A stretch of DNA of 64,000 nucleotides. Source: an uncultured Roseovarius sp. (GTDB lineage Bacteria > Pseudomonadota > Alphaproteobacteria > Rhodobacterales > Rhodobacteraceae). Positions 7,603-17,223 of this stretch are shown here, piece after piece. Location of the stretch: the NCBI GenBank assembly GCA_951812895.1, contig OX638333.1:1664366-1728365 (forward strand), read 5' to 3'. The position numbers and the translations under genes were made by a program. Position 1 is the stretch's first letter; each line of letters opens with the position of its first letter. The notes beneath the pieces are model-generated. The model saw nothing but the letters and a program-made list of their open reading frames with translations, had not been told where the DNA came from and searched no databases.

Positions 7603-8832
7603 TCAAGAGGATTTGAACTGAAATGCGGCGACAAGCTCGATATGCGCTGACCACCGGAATTGATCGACAATCCGCATCTGCGACAGCTCGTACCCTGCAT
7701 CAATCAGCGTCTTTGCATCACGGGCAAAGCTGACCGGATTACACGAGACATAGGCGATCACCGGCACCGCCGCGGCCGCAAGTTGGGCAATCTGCGCCTG
7801 TGCACCTGCACGAGGAGGATCTATGACTACAGCATCATAATTAGAAAGTTCATCCACCAACAACGGATGCCGGAAAAGATCACGAGTCTCGCTGGTCACC
7901 CGCTTTAATCCGCTGGTATCACGCCATGCTGTATCAAGCGCAGCTGTCATTTCAGCGTCACCCTCGACCGCATGCGCCTCGCATGTCCGCGCAAGCGGCA
8001 AGGCAAACGTGCCGCATCCCGCAAACAGATCAGCCACCCTTTCCGCCGGACCAACAAAGTCCAGCACGTCCTGCCGCAGTGCTTGTTCACCAGCTTGCGT
8101 TGCCTGAAGAAATGCACCAGGCGGTGGCACCACTTCAATCCCAGAAAAATCCTGAACTGGCGGATTTCGCGTCACCACGGTTTCGTCCTGCCAGGTCAAT
8201 CGGGCAAGGTCATGCCGCGCCGCCAGATCGGCCAACACAATCCGCAATGGACCGTCCAATTCTTTTCCGTCCAGCACTATCACATCCAGCCCATTCCGGG
8301 TCAGTGTGACAGACACCCTCAATCCATGTTTGCGGCTTGCCGTCGCCCCAGCAATCGCTGCCGCAATATCCACCCCTTGCATCAGGTCAGGATGCAACAA
8401 TTGGCAATCAGGGATCTCGGTCACGAGGTCCGAGCGCCGGATGTGAAACCCGGCCATCGCGCCTTTTTTTGTTCGCCTGGCAGAAAAAGTAGCCCGCCGT
8501 CGCGACCGGGCAGGAGAGGTTACAATAGGAAGAAAATCTGCCTGCATTCCATGAGCGGCGAGCGCGGCCAAGACAATCTCCTGTTTCCAGTTTGAAAGAA
8601 AGCAGTCGGAGGCATGCTGCAACTGGCAACCACCACAGGTTTTGAAATGCCTGCATGGGGGCTTCATCCGGTCAGAAGATGGCGTTTCAATCCGAATATC
8701 TGCCAGTGAACTGCCCTGTAACTGACCAGAGACAACCTCACCCGGCAAAGTCAGAGGGGCATAAACCGGCCCCTCTGCTATGCCGTCACCCTGATGGCCG
8801 AGGCGTTGGATTTTGTATTCGGTCATAACCAT
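7603..8832 (-). CDS. class I SAM-dependent RNA (uracil-C5) methyltransferase, RlmD-type
   Basis: A 409-residue member of the RumA/TrmA family, which methylates C5 of a uridine in 23S rRNA or tRNA. An iron-sulfur cluster motif is visible near residue 60 (CRHFKTCGGCQLQHA). The SAM-binding motif is ADLFAGCGTFALPLA. The DPPRAG motif and the nucleophilic Cys in AYVSCNPVSFARD lie near the C-terminus. RlmD (U1939) or RlmC-type specificity cannot be decided from sequence alone. ATG at 8826 is an alternative start. The gene begins six bases after the ABC exporter gene ends, so the two are probably cotranscribed. Confidence 0.92.
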   Translation of the reverse strand: MVMTEYKIQRLGHQGDGIAEGPVYAPLTLPGEVVSGQLQGSSLADIRIETPSSDRMKPPCRHFKTCGGCQLQHASDCFLSNWKQEIVLAALAAHGMQADFLPIVTSPARSRRRATFSARRTKKGAMAGFHIRRSDLVTEIPDCQLLHPDLMQGVDIAAAIAGATASRKHGLRVSVTLTRNGLDVIVLDGKELDGPLRIVLADLAARHDLARLTWQDETVVTRNPPVQDFSGIEVVPPPGAFLQATQAGEQALRQDVLDFVGPAERVADLFAGCGTFALPLARTCEAHAVEGDAEMTAALDTAWRDTSGLKRVTSETRDLFRHPLLVDELSNYDAVVIDPPRAGAQAQIAQLAAAAVPVIAYVSCNPVSFARDAKTLIDAGYELSQMRIVDQFRWSAHIELVAAFQFKSS

Positions 8833-8838
8833 TACAAA

Positions 8839-10680
8839 TTATTCTGCCGCTTCATCGGCGTTTATGAACCCGCCAGATTGCCGGTTCCAGAATTGTGCGT
8901 ACAATCCCCCTTGGTGAAGCAGATCAGCATGCCCGCCCTCTTCAACAATACGGCCCTTATCCAAAACAAGAATGCGGTCCATTTGGGCAATTGTTGAAAG
9001 ACGGTGCGCAATGGCGATAACGGTTTTGCCCTCCATCATCCCGTAAAGCGTGTTCTGAATTTCCGCCTCTACTTCACTGTCCAGCGCGCTGGTCGCTTCA
9101 TCCAGCAACAGAATTGGCGCGTCTTTCAGGATGACACGGGCAAGTGTGATGCGTTGACGTTGGCCTCCTGACAGCTTTACCCCGCGTTCACCCACATGTG
9201 CATCGTATCCCATGCGGCCCTGCGGATCCTGCAGGTTCAGAATAAATTCATGCGCTTCTGCCTTTCGTGCCGCTGCAATCATTTCTTCCTCAGACGCCTC
9301 GGGCTTGCCATAGAGAATGTTGTCACGAACTGAGCGGTGTAAAAGAGAGCTGTCTTGTTGAACCAGCCCAATCGTGTCACGCAGACTATCCTGCGTCACG
9401 TCGGCGATGTTCTGACCATCGATCAAAACGCGCCCGTTTTCTGCCTCGTAAAATCGCAACAACAGTTTAACCAGAGTGGATTTTCCGGCACCCGACCGCC
9501 CGACAAGCCCAACCTTTTCACCCGGCGAGATGACCTGTGTCAGATCATCAAGACCGCCGAAATTTCGGCCAAAGTGGTGAGAAAGCGACTTTATCTCAAT
9601 CTTGCCTTTGCCGATCTCAAGAGGCCTTGCAGCTATTTTATCGACAAGCTCGATTGGCTGGGCGATGGTTTCCATTCCTTCGGCCACTACGCCAAGTTCC
9701 CGAAAGAACGACGTCAGCGCCCACATTATCCAACCTGTCATGGCGTTCAGGCGAAGCGCCAATGCTGTGGCAGCGGCGACAACACCAACGCTTGCCTCTC
9801 CGTCAATCCAGAGCAGCAGCGCCCAACCCACGACACCGATAATCAACAAGCCATTCAGCGCGACCAGCGTGGCATCCATAATGGTGTAAATTCGCATTTC
9901 ACTCTGAAACGTTCTGCGCGCGTTCTCGATCGCTTCTTTGGCGTAATCGAGCTCTCGTTCGTTATGCGCAAACAGCTTCACGGAATGAATGTTGGTATAG
10001 GCATCAACGACGCGACCGGTAACCATTGACCGCGCATCAGATGCTCTTTTTGATGCCGGACCCACACGCCGTGTCGTCCATATGACGAGAAAGCCATATA
10101 GAGTCAGCCAGATCAGCAGCGGGACGGCAAGACGGGGATCGGCATCTGACAGCATCAGAGTTGCCCCAACCACATACGCAATTGAAAATGTGATTGCGTC
10201 GAACACTTGAAACACGGCCTCGCCGGCCGCCGGTGGTGTCTGCATGATCCGATTGGCGATCCGTCCGGCAAAGTCATTTTCGAACCATCCAACCGACTGA
10301 CGAAGAACATGTTTATGCGCACGCCATCGGATAAGAGTGCCGACATTGGGAAGGATCGAATTGTTCAGCAACAAAACATGCAATGCCTGCGCCAACGGCC
10401 TTAGGAACAGTATAAAAAGCGCGACCAGAATGAGCTCTGTTCCGTACTGCTCCCATATTGCTGCAGGGTCACTGGACAGTAAATCCACAACCCTGCCCAT
10501 GTAGTAGATCAGCCAGATTTCGATCACTGCGACAACGACCGACATGATGCCGGTGACTACAAAAATCTTGCGAAACGGCACCAAATATTCACGAAGAAAC
10601 GGCCAAATTCGTGTGGGCGGTTGATCGGTTTGAGGGTAGTCGCAATAAGGATCGACGAGATTTTCGAAAATCTTGAACAT
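8839..10680 (-). CDS. ABC exporter, fused permease and ATPase
   Basis: A 613-residue half-transporter. The N-terminal 340 residues form the ABC type 1 exporter membrane domain with about six membrane segments. The C-terminal ATPase has Walker A GRSGAGKST, signature LSGGQRQR, Walker B ILLLDEATSALD and the H-loop AIAHRLST. It should work as a homodimer in the inner membrane, exporting lipid or drug-like substrates (MsbA/multidrug type). The substrate is unknown. The acidic, proline-containing N-terminus (DPYCDYPQTDQPP) is typical of a roseobacter subfamily. The RNA methyltransferase gene follows at once. Confidence 0.93.
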   Translation of the reverse strand: MFKIFENLVDPYCDYPQTDQPPTRIWPFLREYLVPFRKIFVVTGIMSVVVAVIEIWLIYYMGRVVDLLSSDPAAIWEQYGTELILVALFILFLRPLAQALHVLLLNNSILPNVGTLIRWRAHKHVLRQSVGWFENDFAGRIANRIMQTPPAAGEAVFQVFDAITFSIAYVVGATLMLSDADPRLAVPLLIWLTLYGFLVIWTTRRVGPASKRASDARSMVTGRVVDAYTNIHSVKLFAHNERELDYAKEAIENARRTFQSEMRIYTIMDATLVALNGLLIIGVVGWALLLWIDGEASVGVVAAATALALRLNAMTGWIMWALTSFFRELGVVAEGMETIAQPIELVDKIAARPLEIGKGKIEIKSLSHHFGRNFGGLDDLTQVISPGEKVGLVGRSGAGKSTLVKLLLRFYEAENGRVLIDGQNIADVTQDSLRDTIGLVQQDSSLLHRSVRDNILYGKPEASEEEMIAAARKAEAHEFILNLQDPQGRMGYDAHVGERGVKLSGGQRQRITLARVILKDAPILLLDEATSALDSEVEAEIQNTLYGMMEGKTVIAIAHRLSTIAQMDRILVLDKGRIVEEGGHADLLHQGGLYAQFWNRQSGGFINADEAAE

Positions 10681-10850
10681 GGAAAAGTCCTGAACAGGTA
10701 AAGCAAAATAATTCGGACAATGCCCGTTGCATTTGTCCGTACAACGCAGCGTCAGCCTAAGTCAGCCAAATCCCGCGATACATTTTGCACCCTCCTGTAA
10801 ACAGTCCGCGTAGATTGGTTGAAAATTGCGCTGTCTGTCAACCTTGATGT

Positions 10851-12011
10851 TCAATCACGAACCATGCGGATCAATTCTTCGTGGTTCAGACGAAATCCAG
10901 AATCAATCCAAAACTGCTCCAGCTCTTTCAGCTTTTGGCCAAGCGCCGGACCGGTCAGTGTCGGCATCAGGTCCGATGCGCTTAGGGGGAATGTTTCATT
11001 CGCTGCAGTTTCAATAATTTCAAATTCAGTCTGCTGGACTGGCTGTTCCAACAACACAGCGCGCAACATTAACACGTCACGCGCGCATTCTTTACCCAGG
11101 CGATAGCTGATCTCGGCAGCACCTCTCAGGCTTTCTATTTCTTCACGAAGCAACACCAGTTGCTTTGTTTGCTTTCTGCTAAGGCGCAGACGATCCGGGA
11201 TTTCATCACCACCAATCAATGCGAGCCTGCGAAGCGCGTTCGCATCTACACCGTTTTCCCGCTCAATGTGCACCAACAAGGCCAAGCCATTATCATTCGC
11301 TCCCGGTAGAACCCGGTGCAAAATACCCGCTTGGCGCATTGATGCCACTGCGGGTGCAGGATCTGGCGCAGCCATCAGTTTTGAAATTTCCGCTCCGACC
11401 CGCTCTTGGGACAGGCTTTCTACTCCATCACCAAGCTCTGCAACTGCGGCAAGGCCTTCTGCATCAAGCCCTTCGTTTGGATCACCATACCAAGCGTGAA
11501 ACCGGAAGAACCGCAGGATACGCAAGTGATCTTCGCGGATTCGCTGAACCGGGTCTTCAATAAATCGAATTCGACGTGCCTGCAGATCAGGAAGTCCGCC
11601 AAGTGGATCGATCACAGTTCCATCGGGCTTTGCGTACAGAGCATTCACCGTGAAATCCCGACGACGCGCATCTTCAGCCACGTCTTTGGAGAAGGACACC
11701 ACAGCGTGTCGACCAAAAGTTTCTACATCTTCGCGAAACGTAGTGATCTCGTGCGGTATCCCTGAAGACACAACCGTTACTGTGCCATGTTCAATTCCTG
11801 TCGGAACCGATTTGAGCCCGGACTTTTCGGCAAGCGCCACTACGCGTTCCGGGGTGGCGTCAGTCGCAAGGTCAATATCTGAAACCTCGACATCCAATAA
11901 CGCATTGCGGACGCAGCCACCGACAAAGAACACCTGATGGTTCGCTGAGGACAACATTCGGCAAACCGCTTGCGTGGCCTCGACGCTGATCCATTCGCCC
12001 GTAATCTTCAT
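10851..12011 (-). CDS. cca: CCA tRNA nucleotidyltransferase
   Basis: A 386-residue class II nucleotidyltransferase that builds or repairs the 3'-CCA end of tRNA. The catalytic head shows FVGGCVRNALL, the carboxylate pair in DIDLAT, and RRDFTVNAL; next comes EDHLRILRFFRFHAWYG of the neck domain. Related poly(A) polymerases share this fold, so the name rests on family similarity; in alphaproteobacteria this form normally serves as the CCA-adding enzyme. It overlaps the upstream Nudix gene by four bases (ATGA). The Nudix gene in turn overlaps hslO, so hslO-nudix-cca is a coupled set. Confidence 0.94.
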   Translation of the reverse strand: MKITGEWISVEATQAVCRMLSSANHQVFFVGGCVRNALLDVEVSDIDLATDATPERVVALAEKSGLKSVPTGIEHGTVTVVSSGIPHEITTFREDVETFGRHAVVSFSKDVAEDARRRDFTVNALYAKPDGTVIDPLGGLPDLQARRIRFIEDPVQRIREDHLRILRFFRFHAWYGDPNEGLDAEGLAAVAELGDGVESLSQERVGAEISKLMAAPDPAPAVASMRQAGILHRVLPGANDNGLALLVHIERENGVDANALRRLALIGGDEIPDRLRLSRKQTKQLVLLREEIESLRGAAEISYRLGKECARDVLMLRAVLLEQPVQQTEFEIIETAANETFPLSASDLMPTLTGPALGQKLKELEQFWIDSGFRLNHEELIRMVRD

Positions 12012-12610
12012 TTCGACACCGTCAAATCCGCCATGGATCGAAGAATACGAGCCGTTGCGCCCCAGATGTAATAAGGTCCGTAGGGCACGGTGTAGTAGCG
12101 CCTCGAAACGCCTCGCCAGAACCGAGATTGAATCTGGAAGTTCTCAGCCGCCAAAACATGTGCCAGCGGCACATTAAAGACTTCTTCGACTTCGCCGATT
12201 TCAGGTACCGGATCAAAGCGCGACCTCACGCGACCTACAACCGGTGTTACTATGAATCCTGTCACCGTTTCATGCGCTGGCAATCTTCCCAATACTTCTA
12301 CATTCGTCGGACAAAGCCCAATCTCTTCTCTCGCTTCCCTTAACGCAGCGTCAACGATATCAGCGTCGCCTTCATCCTGCTTTCCCCCAGGAAACGCGAT
12401 CTGACCGGGATGGTGTTTAAGAGCGGAAGAGCGTTTGGTTAGAAATAGTCGCGCCTGATTAGCTTCAACAAGAATTGGCACCAATACACCGGCAGGGCGC
12501 AGTTTGCGCTCTGCCGGTAATTCCGTTTCGGGATTCAGGTCATAATCAGACGATGCCGCACTGGAACGCGCCAGTGCAGCTATCACCAGGTCAAGCGAAT
12601 CAGTCTTCAT
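12008..12610 (-). CDS. Nudix hydrolase, CoA pyrophosphatase type
   Basis: A 200-residue Nudix enzyme. The Nudix box reads PGGKQDEGDAD, then AALREAREEIGL. The first conserved Glu is replaced by Asp within a longer loop, as is usual in the NudL/CoA pyrophosphatase branch, which cleaves CoA and its oxidised derivatives. The LTKRSSALKHHPGQIAFPGG segment is characteristic of that branch. The start MKTDSLDLV is preferred by length; it overlaps the end of hslO by 11 bases, while the stop overlaps the start of cca. Confidence 0.92.
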   Translation of the reverse strand: MKTDSLDLVIAALARSSAASSDYDLNPETELPAERKLRPAGVLVPILVEANQARLFLTKRSSALKHHPGQIAFPGGKQDEGDADIVDAALREAREEIGLCPTNVEVLGRLPAHETVTGFIVTPVVGRVRSRFDPVPEIGEVEEVFNVPLAHVLAAENFQIQSRFWRGVSRRYYTVPYGPYYIWGATARILRSMADLTVSK

Positions 12611-13595
12611 TTTCCGGCTGTTGGTTAGCCTCAAATCCCAGTGTCGCGGGATCAAGTGTGTAGTGTGCGCCGCAAAACTGACAATCCGCAGTGACGGTGC
12701 CCTCGTCGGTTGTCATCTTTTCAATATCTCGTGCTGAATAGATCGACAAGCTACTGCGAACCCGCTCTTCAGAACAGGTACAGCCAAATCGAACCGGTTG
12801 TGCCTCGTACACACGCGGAGCCTCTTCATGAAAGAGACGCACCAAGAGGTCCGTTGGTGCAACCGTTGGCCCGATCAGTTCGAACTCTTCCATCGTGTCG
12901 AGAAGCAAATTTATACGGTTCCAGTTTTCACCTGTTTCACCTGAGACGATGTCAGCGGCGGCCAGCAATCCGCCCTCACCGGTCGCGCCTTCAGTCGCAA
13001 ACGGGGAGGCCTTGGGCATATGCTGAAGCATGATACCACCGGCGCGCCAGTGCTCAGCCGTATCCTGTTCGGTGGATCGCCCAAAACTGAGAGCAAAGCG
13101 CGTGGGAAGCTGTTCGGACTGCGCGAAATAGGCCTCTGCACAGGTACTCAGGCTGCCGCCTGCAATCGGGGTTATTCCCTGATAGGGTTCGGTTCCTTTG
13201 CCCTGGTCAATCAGAACAGCGAAGTATCCTTCGCCAAGTTGGTCAAAGGGCAATTCTTCTGTCAATCGATCCGCGTCAAAGCTTGCATAAGCTCTGATGC
13301 GCGCTGACTCTCCCTCTTTCGTAGGGGCATAATAGTCGGTTGCGATCATCCGAACCGGGCCACGCGTCTGAACCTGAAGCGAAAGCTTCCAGCGAAGTTT
13401 GATCGTCTGGCCGATGAGGGACGTCAAAAGTGCCATTTCCGCGACAAGCGCTTCGACCTGCGCCGGATAATCATGCTGGCGCAGTATCCCTTCCAGAACA
13501 CCATCCAGACGGGCAACGCGACCGCGCATGTCCGAGTTATCAAGCTGGAACGGCAAAACCGTATCGTCCCAGGCAATTTTCATACCGCGCGTCAT
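12600..13595 (-). CDS. hslO: Hsp33 redox-regulated chaperone
   Basis: A 331-residue Hsp33. It is a cytosolic holdase that becomes active when its zinc cysteines are oxidised. The C-terminal zinc-binding motif is present as FGCTCSEERV and CQFCGAHY (four Cys). The start MTRGMKIAWDD is chosen because AAGGA lies a suitable distance upstream and the N-terminus then matches the family; the frame is open further upstream with no resemblance. First gene of the hslO-nudix-cca set. It is divergent from the Nudix gene at 13673 with a 77-bp gap that must hold both promoters. Confidence 0.94.
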   Translation of the reverse strand: MTRGMKIAWDDTVLPFQLDNSDMRGRVARLDGVLEGILRQHDYPAQVEALVAEMALLTSLIGQTIKLRWKLSLQVQTRGPVRMIATDYYAPTKEGESARIRAYASFDADRLTEELPFDQLGEGYFAVLIDQGKGTEPYQGITPIAGGSLSTCAEAYFAQSEQLPTRFALSFGRSTEQDTAEHWRAGGIMLQHMPKASPFATEGATGEGGLLAAADIVSGETGENWNRINLLLDTMEEFELIGPTVAPTDLLVRLFHEEAPRVYEAQPVRFGCTCSEERVRSSLSIYSARDIEKMTTDEGTVTADCQFCGAHYTLDPATLGFEANQQPENED

Positions 13596-13672
13596 GGGGT
13601 TTCCTTGTGAGCCAGAACTTGGCATATCGCGTCTATATAGTCGGGGCAAGCCGTGGTCCAAGGGGGTAGAGG

Positions 13673-14116
13673 ATGATCCGCAGATTTGGTGAGACACGCA
13701 AAGCGGATGTCAAATACACACCTCGACCGGGTGTTTACGCCATTCTGCCGCGGAACGGCCAACTGCTTCTCACCTATCAGGAAGAACCTGAGCCAGAGTT
13801 TCAATTGCCCGGCGGCGGTATAGATCCCGGAGAATCCCCAGTTACCGCCCTGCACCGTGAAGTGTTCGAAGAAACCGGCTGGGCCATTGCGCGCCCGCGC
13901 CGTTTGGGGGCGTTTCGAAGATTTGTCTACATGCCGGAATATGACATGTGGGCGGAAAAAATTTGTACAATTTTTGTAGCCCATCCCGTGCGTCCGCATG
14001 GGCCGCCAAAAGAGGTTGGGCATACTGCTATTTGGGCCGACCCCGAATTCGCAGCACAAAGGGTCGCCAATCCCGGTGATCGTCATTTTGTCAGGCAAAT
14101 GTCGGGCTTGGCTTAA
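13673..14116 (+). CDS. Nudix hydrolase
   Basis: A 147-residue protein with a complete Nudix box at about residues 47-69 (GGGIDPGES, then HREVFEETGW). The short size and lack of extra domains resemble MutT/RppH-like or ADP-ribose-type enzymes, but the substrate cannot be named. The C-terminal part contains WADPEFAAQRVANPGDR. The 3' end overlaps the converging phosphatase gene by 26 bp. It is a second Nudix gene less than 1.1 kb from the first, on the other strand and only distantly similar. Confidence 0.9.
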   Translation: MIRRFGETRKADVKYTPRPGVYAILPRNGQLLLTYQEEPEPEFQLPGGGIDPGESPVTALHREVFEETGWAIARPRRLGAFRRFVYMPEYDMWAEKICTIFVAHPVRPHGPPKEVGHTAIWADPEFAAQRVANPGDRHFVRQMSGLA

Positions 14117-15371
14117 ACTCTAGCAAAATCGCAGAAACATCATCGGAAAAATCCTGATCACCAGCGAAATCTGTCATCTTCCAGACCAATGATTCAAGAC
14201 AAGCTGTGCCCCGTGTCTGACGCAGGTTTGATAATATTTCTACCAAGCCTGCGTCGCCCAGCAGTTCATTGTCTTTATTGGTGCACTCTGTGATCCCGTC
14301 TGAGTGGATTATCAATCTGTCTCCCGGATGCATTCTGACCGATACACGTTGATAGCTCGCGCCTTCGATCAGCCCAACTGGCAGACCACCCGTGCACACA
14401 AATTCAACCTCACCATTGGAACGTTGAATGACAGGATAGGGATGCCCCGCCTGCGACATACGCACCTCACCCGTAGCAAAATTTACGTCCGCCAAAAGCA
14501 TTGTAAAATAGTGCTCTGTTTCAATTTCATCCAGAATGAGCTGGTTTAGAATCTCAATGGTTTCCTCGGGCGGTCGAGGTTCAAAGGCGCCATCAGCGGT
14601 TTGCCGCAGCGCGACATTCTGATCCGGGGCGGTTGCCGAAAGATATCCAGCCAACCGCGCCGTCATCAGGGCAGAGCTGATACCATGACCCGATACATCA
14701 ATCCCATAAAGCCCAATGCGATCCTCACTGATGGGAAATGCGCCGACAAGGTCGCCGCCGACATGCCCGCTTGACTTTAACAGCAATGACAATTCCGCGA
14801 CGCCGAGATCTCTATACCTTTCGCTGACCAGTGACTGCTGAAGCTTTTTGGCCTCAATCAGATCGCTGTTGAGCGAATCATAGAGTGTCTGCAATTCATC
14901 AAGTGTTGATTTCACCAACCGGTTTTTCTCGGTCAGTTCCCGCTCCATAGTAAGAATTCGTTCGCCTGCCGAAATGCGGGCACGCAGTTCCGAAGCATTC
15001 ACGGGTTTGGTCAAAAAATCATCCGCACCAGCATCAAGCCCAAGTGCAATATCATTCTTTTCGCTTTTTGACGTCAGAAGTATAAAATAACCATAGCGGT
15101 CACGTTGCAACTTTCTGAACCTGCGGCAAAATTCCAAACCATTCATCTCTGGCATCATCCAGTCGCTTAACACCAGATCTGGCGGATCTCTGAGGCAATG
15201 CTCAAGCGCTTGAATGCCGGAACTGGCCTCTTGTACCTCAAAGCCCCATTTTTTTAGAGATGCTGAAAGAATGCGACGTTGCAATCGACTGTCGTCAACA
15301 ACCAACACATTGGAAATGACAGCGCTGTTTGCGCAAATCGCATCTTTCTTTACCGATCCCAAATGCGCCAC
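14091..15371 (-). CDS. response regulator with PP2C (SpoIIE/RsbU-type) phosphatase output
   Basis: A 426-residue two-domain protein. The receiver domain (about residues 20-140) has the acidic pair VDDS and the phospho-acceptor Asp70 in LVLSDWMMPEMNG. A coiled linker at about 140-180 leads to a PP2C/SpoIIE domain (about 195-420). That domain shows metal-binding motifs GGDLVGAF, YGIDVSGHG, HSDGITEC and DFSDDVS. Such proteins dephosphorylate anti-sigma-factor antagonists in partner-switching systems. RbaY of Rhodobacter capsulatus has this architecture, so the gene may be an RbaY counterpart. The start is a GTG; no clear ribosome binding site is seen and a later start is possible. An HPt gene lies divergently upstream. 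Confidence 0.9.
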   Translation of the reverse strand: MAHLGSVKKDAICANSAVISNVLVVDDSRLQRRILSASLKKWGFEVQEASSGIQALEHCLRDPPDLVLSDWMMPEMNGLEFCRRFRKLQRDRYGYFILLTSKSEKNDIALGLDAGADDFLTKPVNASELRARISAGERILTMERELTEKNRLVKSTLDELQTLYDSLNSDLIEAKKLQQSLVSERYRDLGVAELSLLLKSSGHVGGDLVGAFPISEDRIGLYGIDVSGHGISSALMTARLAGYLSATAPDQNVALRQTADGAFEPRPPEETIEILNQLILDEIETEHYFTMLLADVNFATGEVRMSQAGHPYPVIQRSNGEVEFVCTGGLPVGLIEGASYQRVSVRMHPGDRLIIHSDGITECTNKDNELLGDAGLVEILSNLRQTRGTACLESLVWKMTDFAGDQDFSDDVSAILLEFKPSPTFA

Positions 15372-15512
15372 CTGCTCAAAGAATAGTTCATTTGAAGGAT
15401 GCGCACTTAAAGATCAGTGAATGGTAAAATTGTCCTGACTTGTGGAAAAACATTCACTGATTCAAAACCCATTCGAAACATTATCCTGCCTTATGAATGC
15501 AGAGTGTTCTTC

Positions 15513-15836
15513 ATGATAAATTGGAGCAGGATTTCAGAGCTCAAAGACGAAATTGGTGAGGAAGATTTCACCGAGGTTGTGGATCTGTTTCTTGAAGAAG
15601 TTGATGAAGGCATAGAAATATTGAGAGCCATTCAGGACCACGGCCAAATTGGACCTCAACTACATTTTCTAAAAGGAAGTGCTATGAATCTTGGTTTTTC
15701 TGAATTCTCTGAACATTGCGAAAGCGGGGAAAACGCAGTCGCCAACGGATTTTTTGACCAATTCGATATGGGAACGATTCTGAGAAGTTATGAAGCTTCA
15801 AAAAGCTATTTTATTGACGCGCTTTCAGACCATTGA
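15513..15836 (+). CDS. HPt phosphotransfer-domain protein
   Basis: A 107-residue stand-alone histidine phosphotransfer protein. The HPt signature is LHFLKGSAMNLGF with the phosphorylatable His at about residue 53, in the four-helix arrangement typical of the family. It should pass phosphoryl groups between a hybrid kinase and a response regulator. The start MINWSRISELK is chosen because the domain begins there; upstream in-frame residues look non-coding. The gene is visibly richer in A and T than its neighbours. It is divergent from the receiver-PP2C gene, 141 bp away, which makes that protein a plausible partner. Its 3' end is six bases from the end of ilvA. Confidence 0.87.
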   Translation: MINWSRISELKDEIGEEDFTEVVDLFLEEVDEGIEILRAIQDHGQIGPQLHFLKGSAMNLGFSEFSEHCESGENAVANGFFDQFDMGTILRSYEASKSYFIDALSDH

Positions 15837-15842
15837 GCGGTG

Positions 15843-17081
15843 TTAGATCAGGAATTCAGCCAATACAGGATCATCCGTAATATCACGATAATCAAACCCA
15901 GACACTTTAAGCTTGGTCAGAATGATCTCAAAATTTTCAGTGGCATTTGTTTCAATTCCAATCAAAACAGAGCCGAAGTTTCGCGCCGATTTCTTTAAAT
16001 ATTCAAACCGAGAGATATCGTCGTTTGGCCCCAGCATTGCCAAGAAATCTTTCAGTGCACCGGGTCGTTGTGGCATGCGCAGAATAAAGTACTTTTTAAC
16101 ACCTGAATATCGAAGCGCGCGCTCCTTCACTTCCGGTAGGCGTTCAAAATCAAAATTGCCCCCTGACGTGATACAAACAACTGTTTTTCCCTGAATTCTT
16201 TCAGAAATATCCTTAAGGGAATCCAGCGAAAGTGCTCCGGCGGGTTCAAGGACGACACCTTCGACGTTCAGCATTTCTAGCATTGTGGTACAAAGTCGAT
16301 CTTCACTAACTGTCAGGGCACAGGACGGATCAATATCACGCAGCCTCTCGAACGTCCGTGCGCCAATTTGTGCGACGGCAGCGCCATCGGCAAAATTGTT
16401 GACCTGATTTAAACGAATTGGCGCATCAGCCGCCAACGCTGCGGAAAGACAGGCACCTCCGTTCGGCTCCACCAGCACATATTCAATTCTGTCGCCAAAG
16501 TAGCTTCGAACACCGGCGGATAATCCGCCACCGCCCACTGGCATAACCACAACATCGGGCAGACAGTCGATTTGGTGCTCAATCTCTACAGCGACAGAGG
16601 CCTGTCCCTCGATTACATCTTCATCATCGAATGGCGGTAGAAAATGGCCGCCAATTTCCTGGCAATATTTTTGCGCGGCTGCGAGCGTATCATCGAAATA
16701 GTCACCTGTCAGACGAACCGAAATGCGATCGCCCCCAAAGGTTTCTGTTTTCATGATCTTTTGCTGGGGAGTGGTGACAGGCATGAAAACCACGCCCTGA
16801 ACACCGAAGTGACGACACATGTAGGCAACGCCCTGCGCATGATTGCCCGCACTGGCACAGACGAACACCGTCGAATTTGACTTAATTTCCAACACTTTAC
16901 GCATTGCGTTAAACGCCCCGCGCAATTTGTATGACCGCACAGGCGAAAGATCTTCGCGTTTCAGCAGAATATTTGCACCGAACAGCTCGGACAGATGCGC
17001 GTTGTGTTGCAGCGGTGTCGGCGCAAAAACATCACGCATGGCGGCTTCAGCGGAGCGGGCGAGGGTACGAAATTCTGTCAT
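15843..17081 (-). CDS. ilvA: threonine dehydratase (threonine ammonia-lyase)
   Basis: A 412-residue PLP enzyme that deaminates threonine to 2-oxobutanoate, the entry to isoleucine synthesis. The PLP lysine is Lys52 in SYKLRGAF and the glycine-rich phosphate loop is PVGGGGLSAG. A C-terminal ACT-like regulatory segment begins near residue 325 (YFILRMPQRPGALKDF), so feedback control by isoleucine is likely. It is the shorter form with one regulatory repeat. MTEFRTLARSAEAAM is taken as the start by family pattern; an ATG at 17135 would add 18 residues but has no ribosome binding site. Confidence 0.93.
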   Translation of the reverse strand: MTEFRTLARSAEAAMRDVFAPTPLQHNAHLSELFGANILLKREDLSPVRSYKLRGAFNAMRKVLEIKSNSTVFVCASAGNHAQGVAYMCRHFGVQGVVFMPVTTPQQKIMKTETFGGDRISVRLTGDYFDDTLAAAQKYCQEIGGHFLPPFDDEDVIEGQASVAVEIEHQIDCLPDVVVMPVGGGGLSAGVRSYFGDRIEYVLVEPNGGACLSAALAADAPIRLNQVNNFADGAAVAQIGARTFERLRDIDPSCALTVSEDRLCTTMLEMLNVEGVVLEPAGALSLDSLKDISERIQGKTVVCITSGGNFDFERLPEVKERALRYSGVKKYFILRMPQRPGALKDFLAMLGPNDDISRFEYLKKSARNFGSVLIGIETNATENFEIILTKLKVSGFDYRDITDDPVLAEFLI

Positions 17082-17223
17082 AACCCGTTGATTGGCGGAT
17101 TGTTTCACCGCTGGCAAGAGAGATACGACAGACATACATATGAATACCGAATTAACCCGTACCTTGCCCCCGCATCTAAAACCCGGTAAGCGCCGGGCGG
17201 TTGTCTGAGCAAAGGGAAATGCA

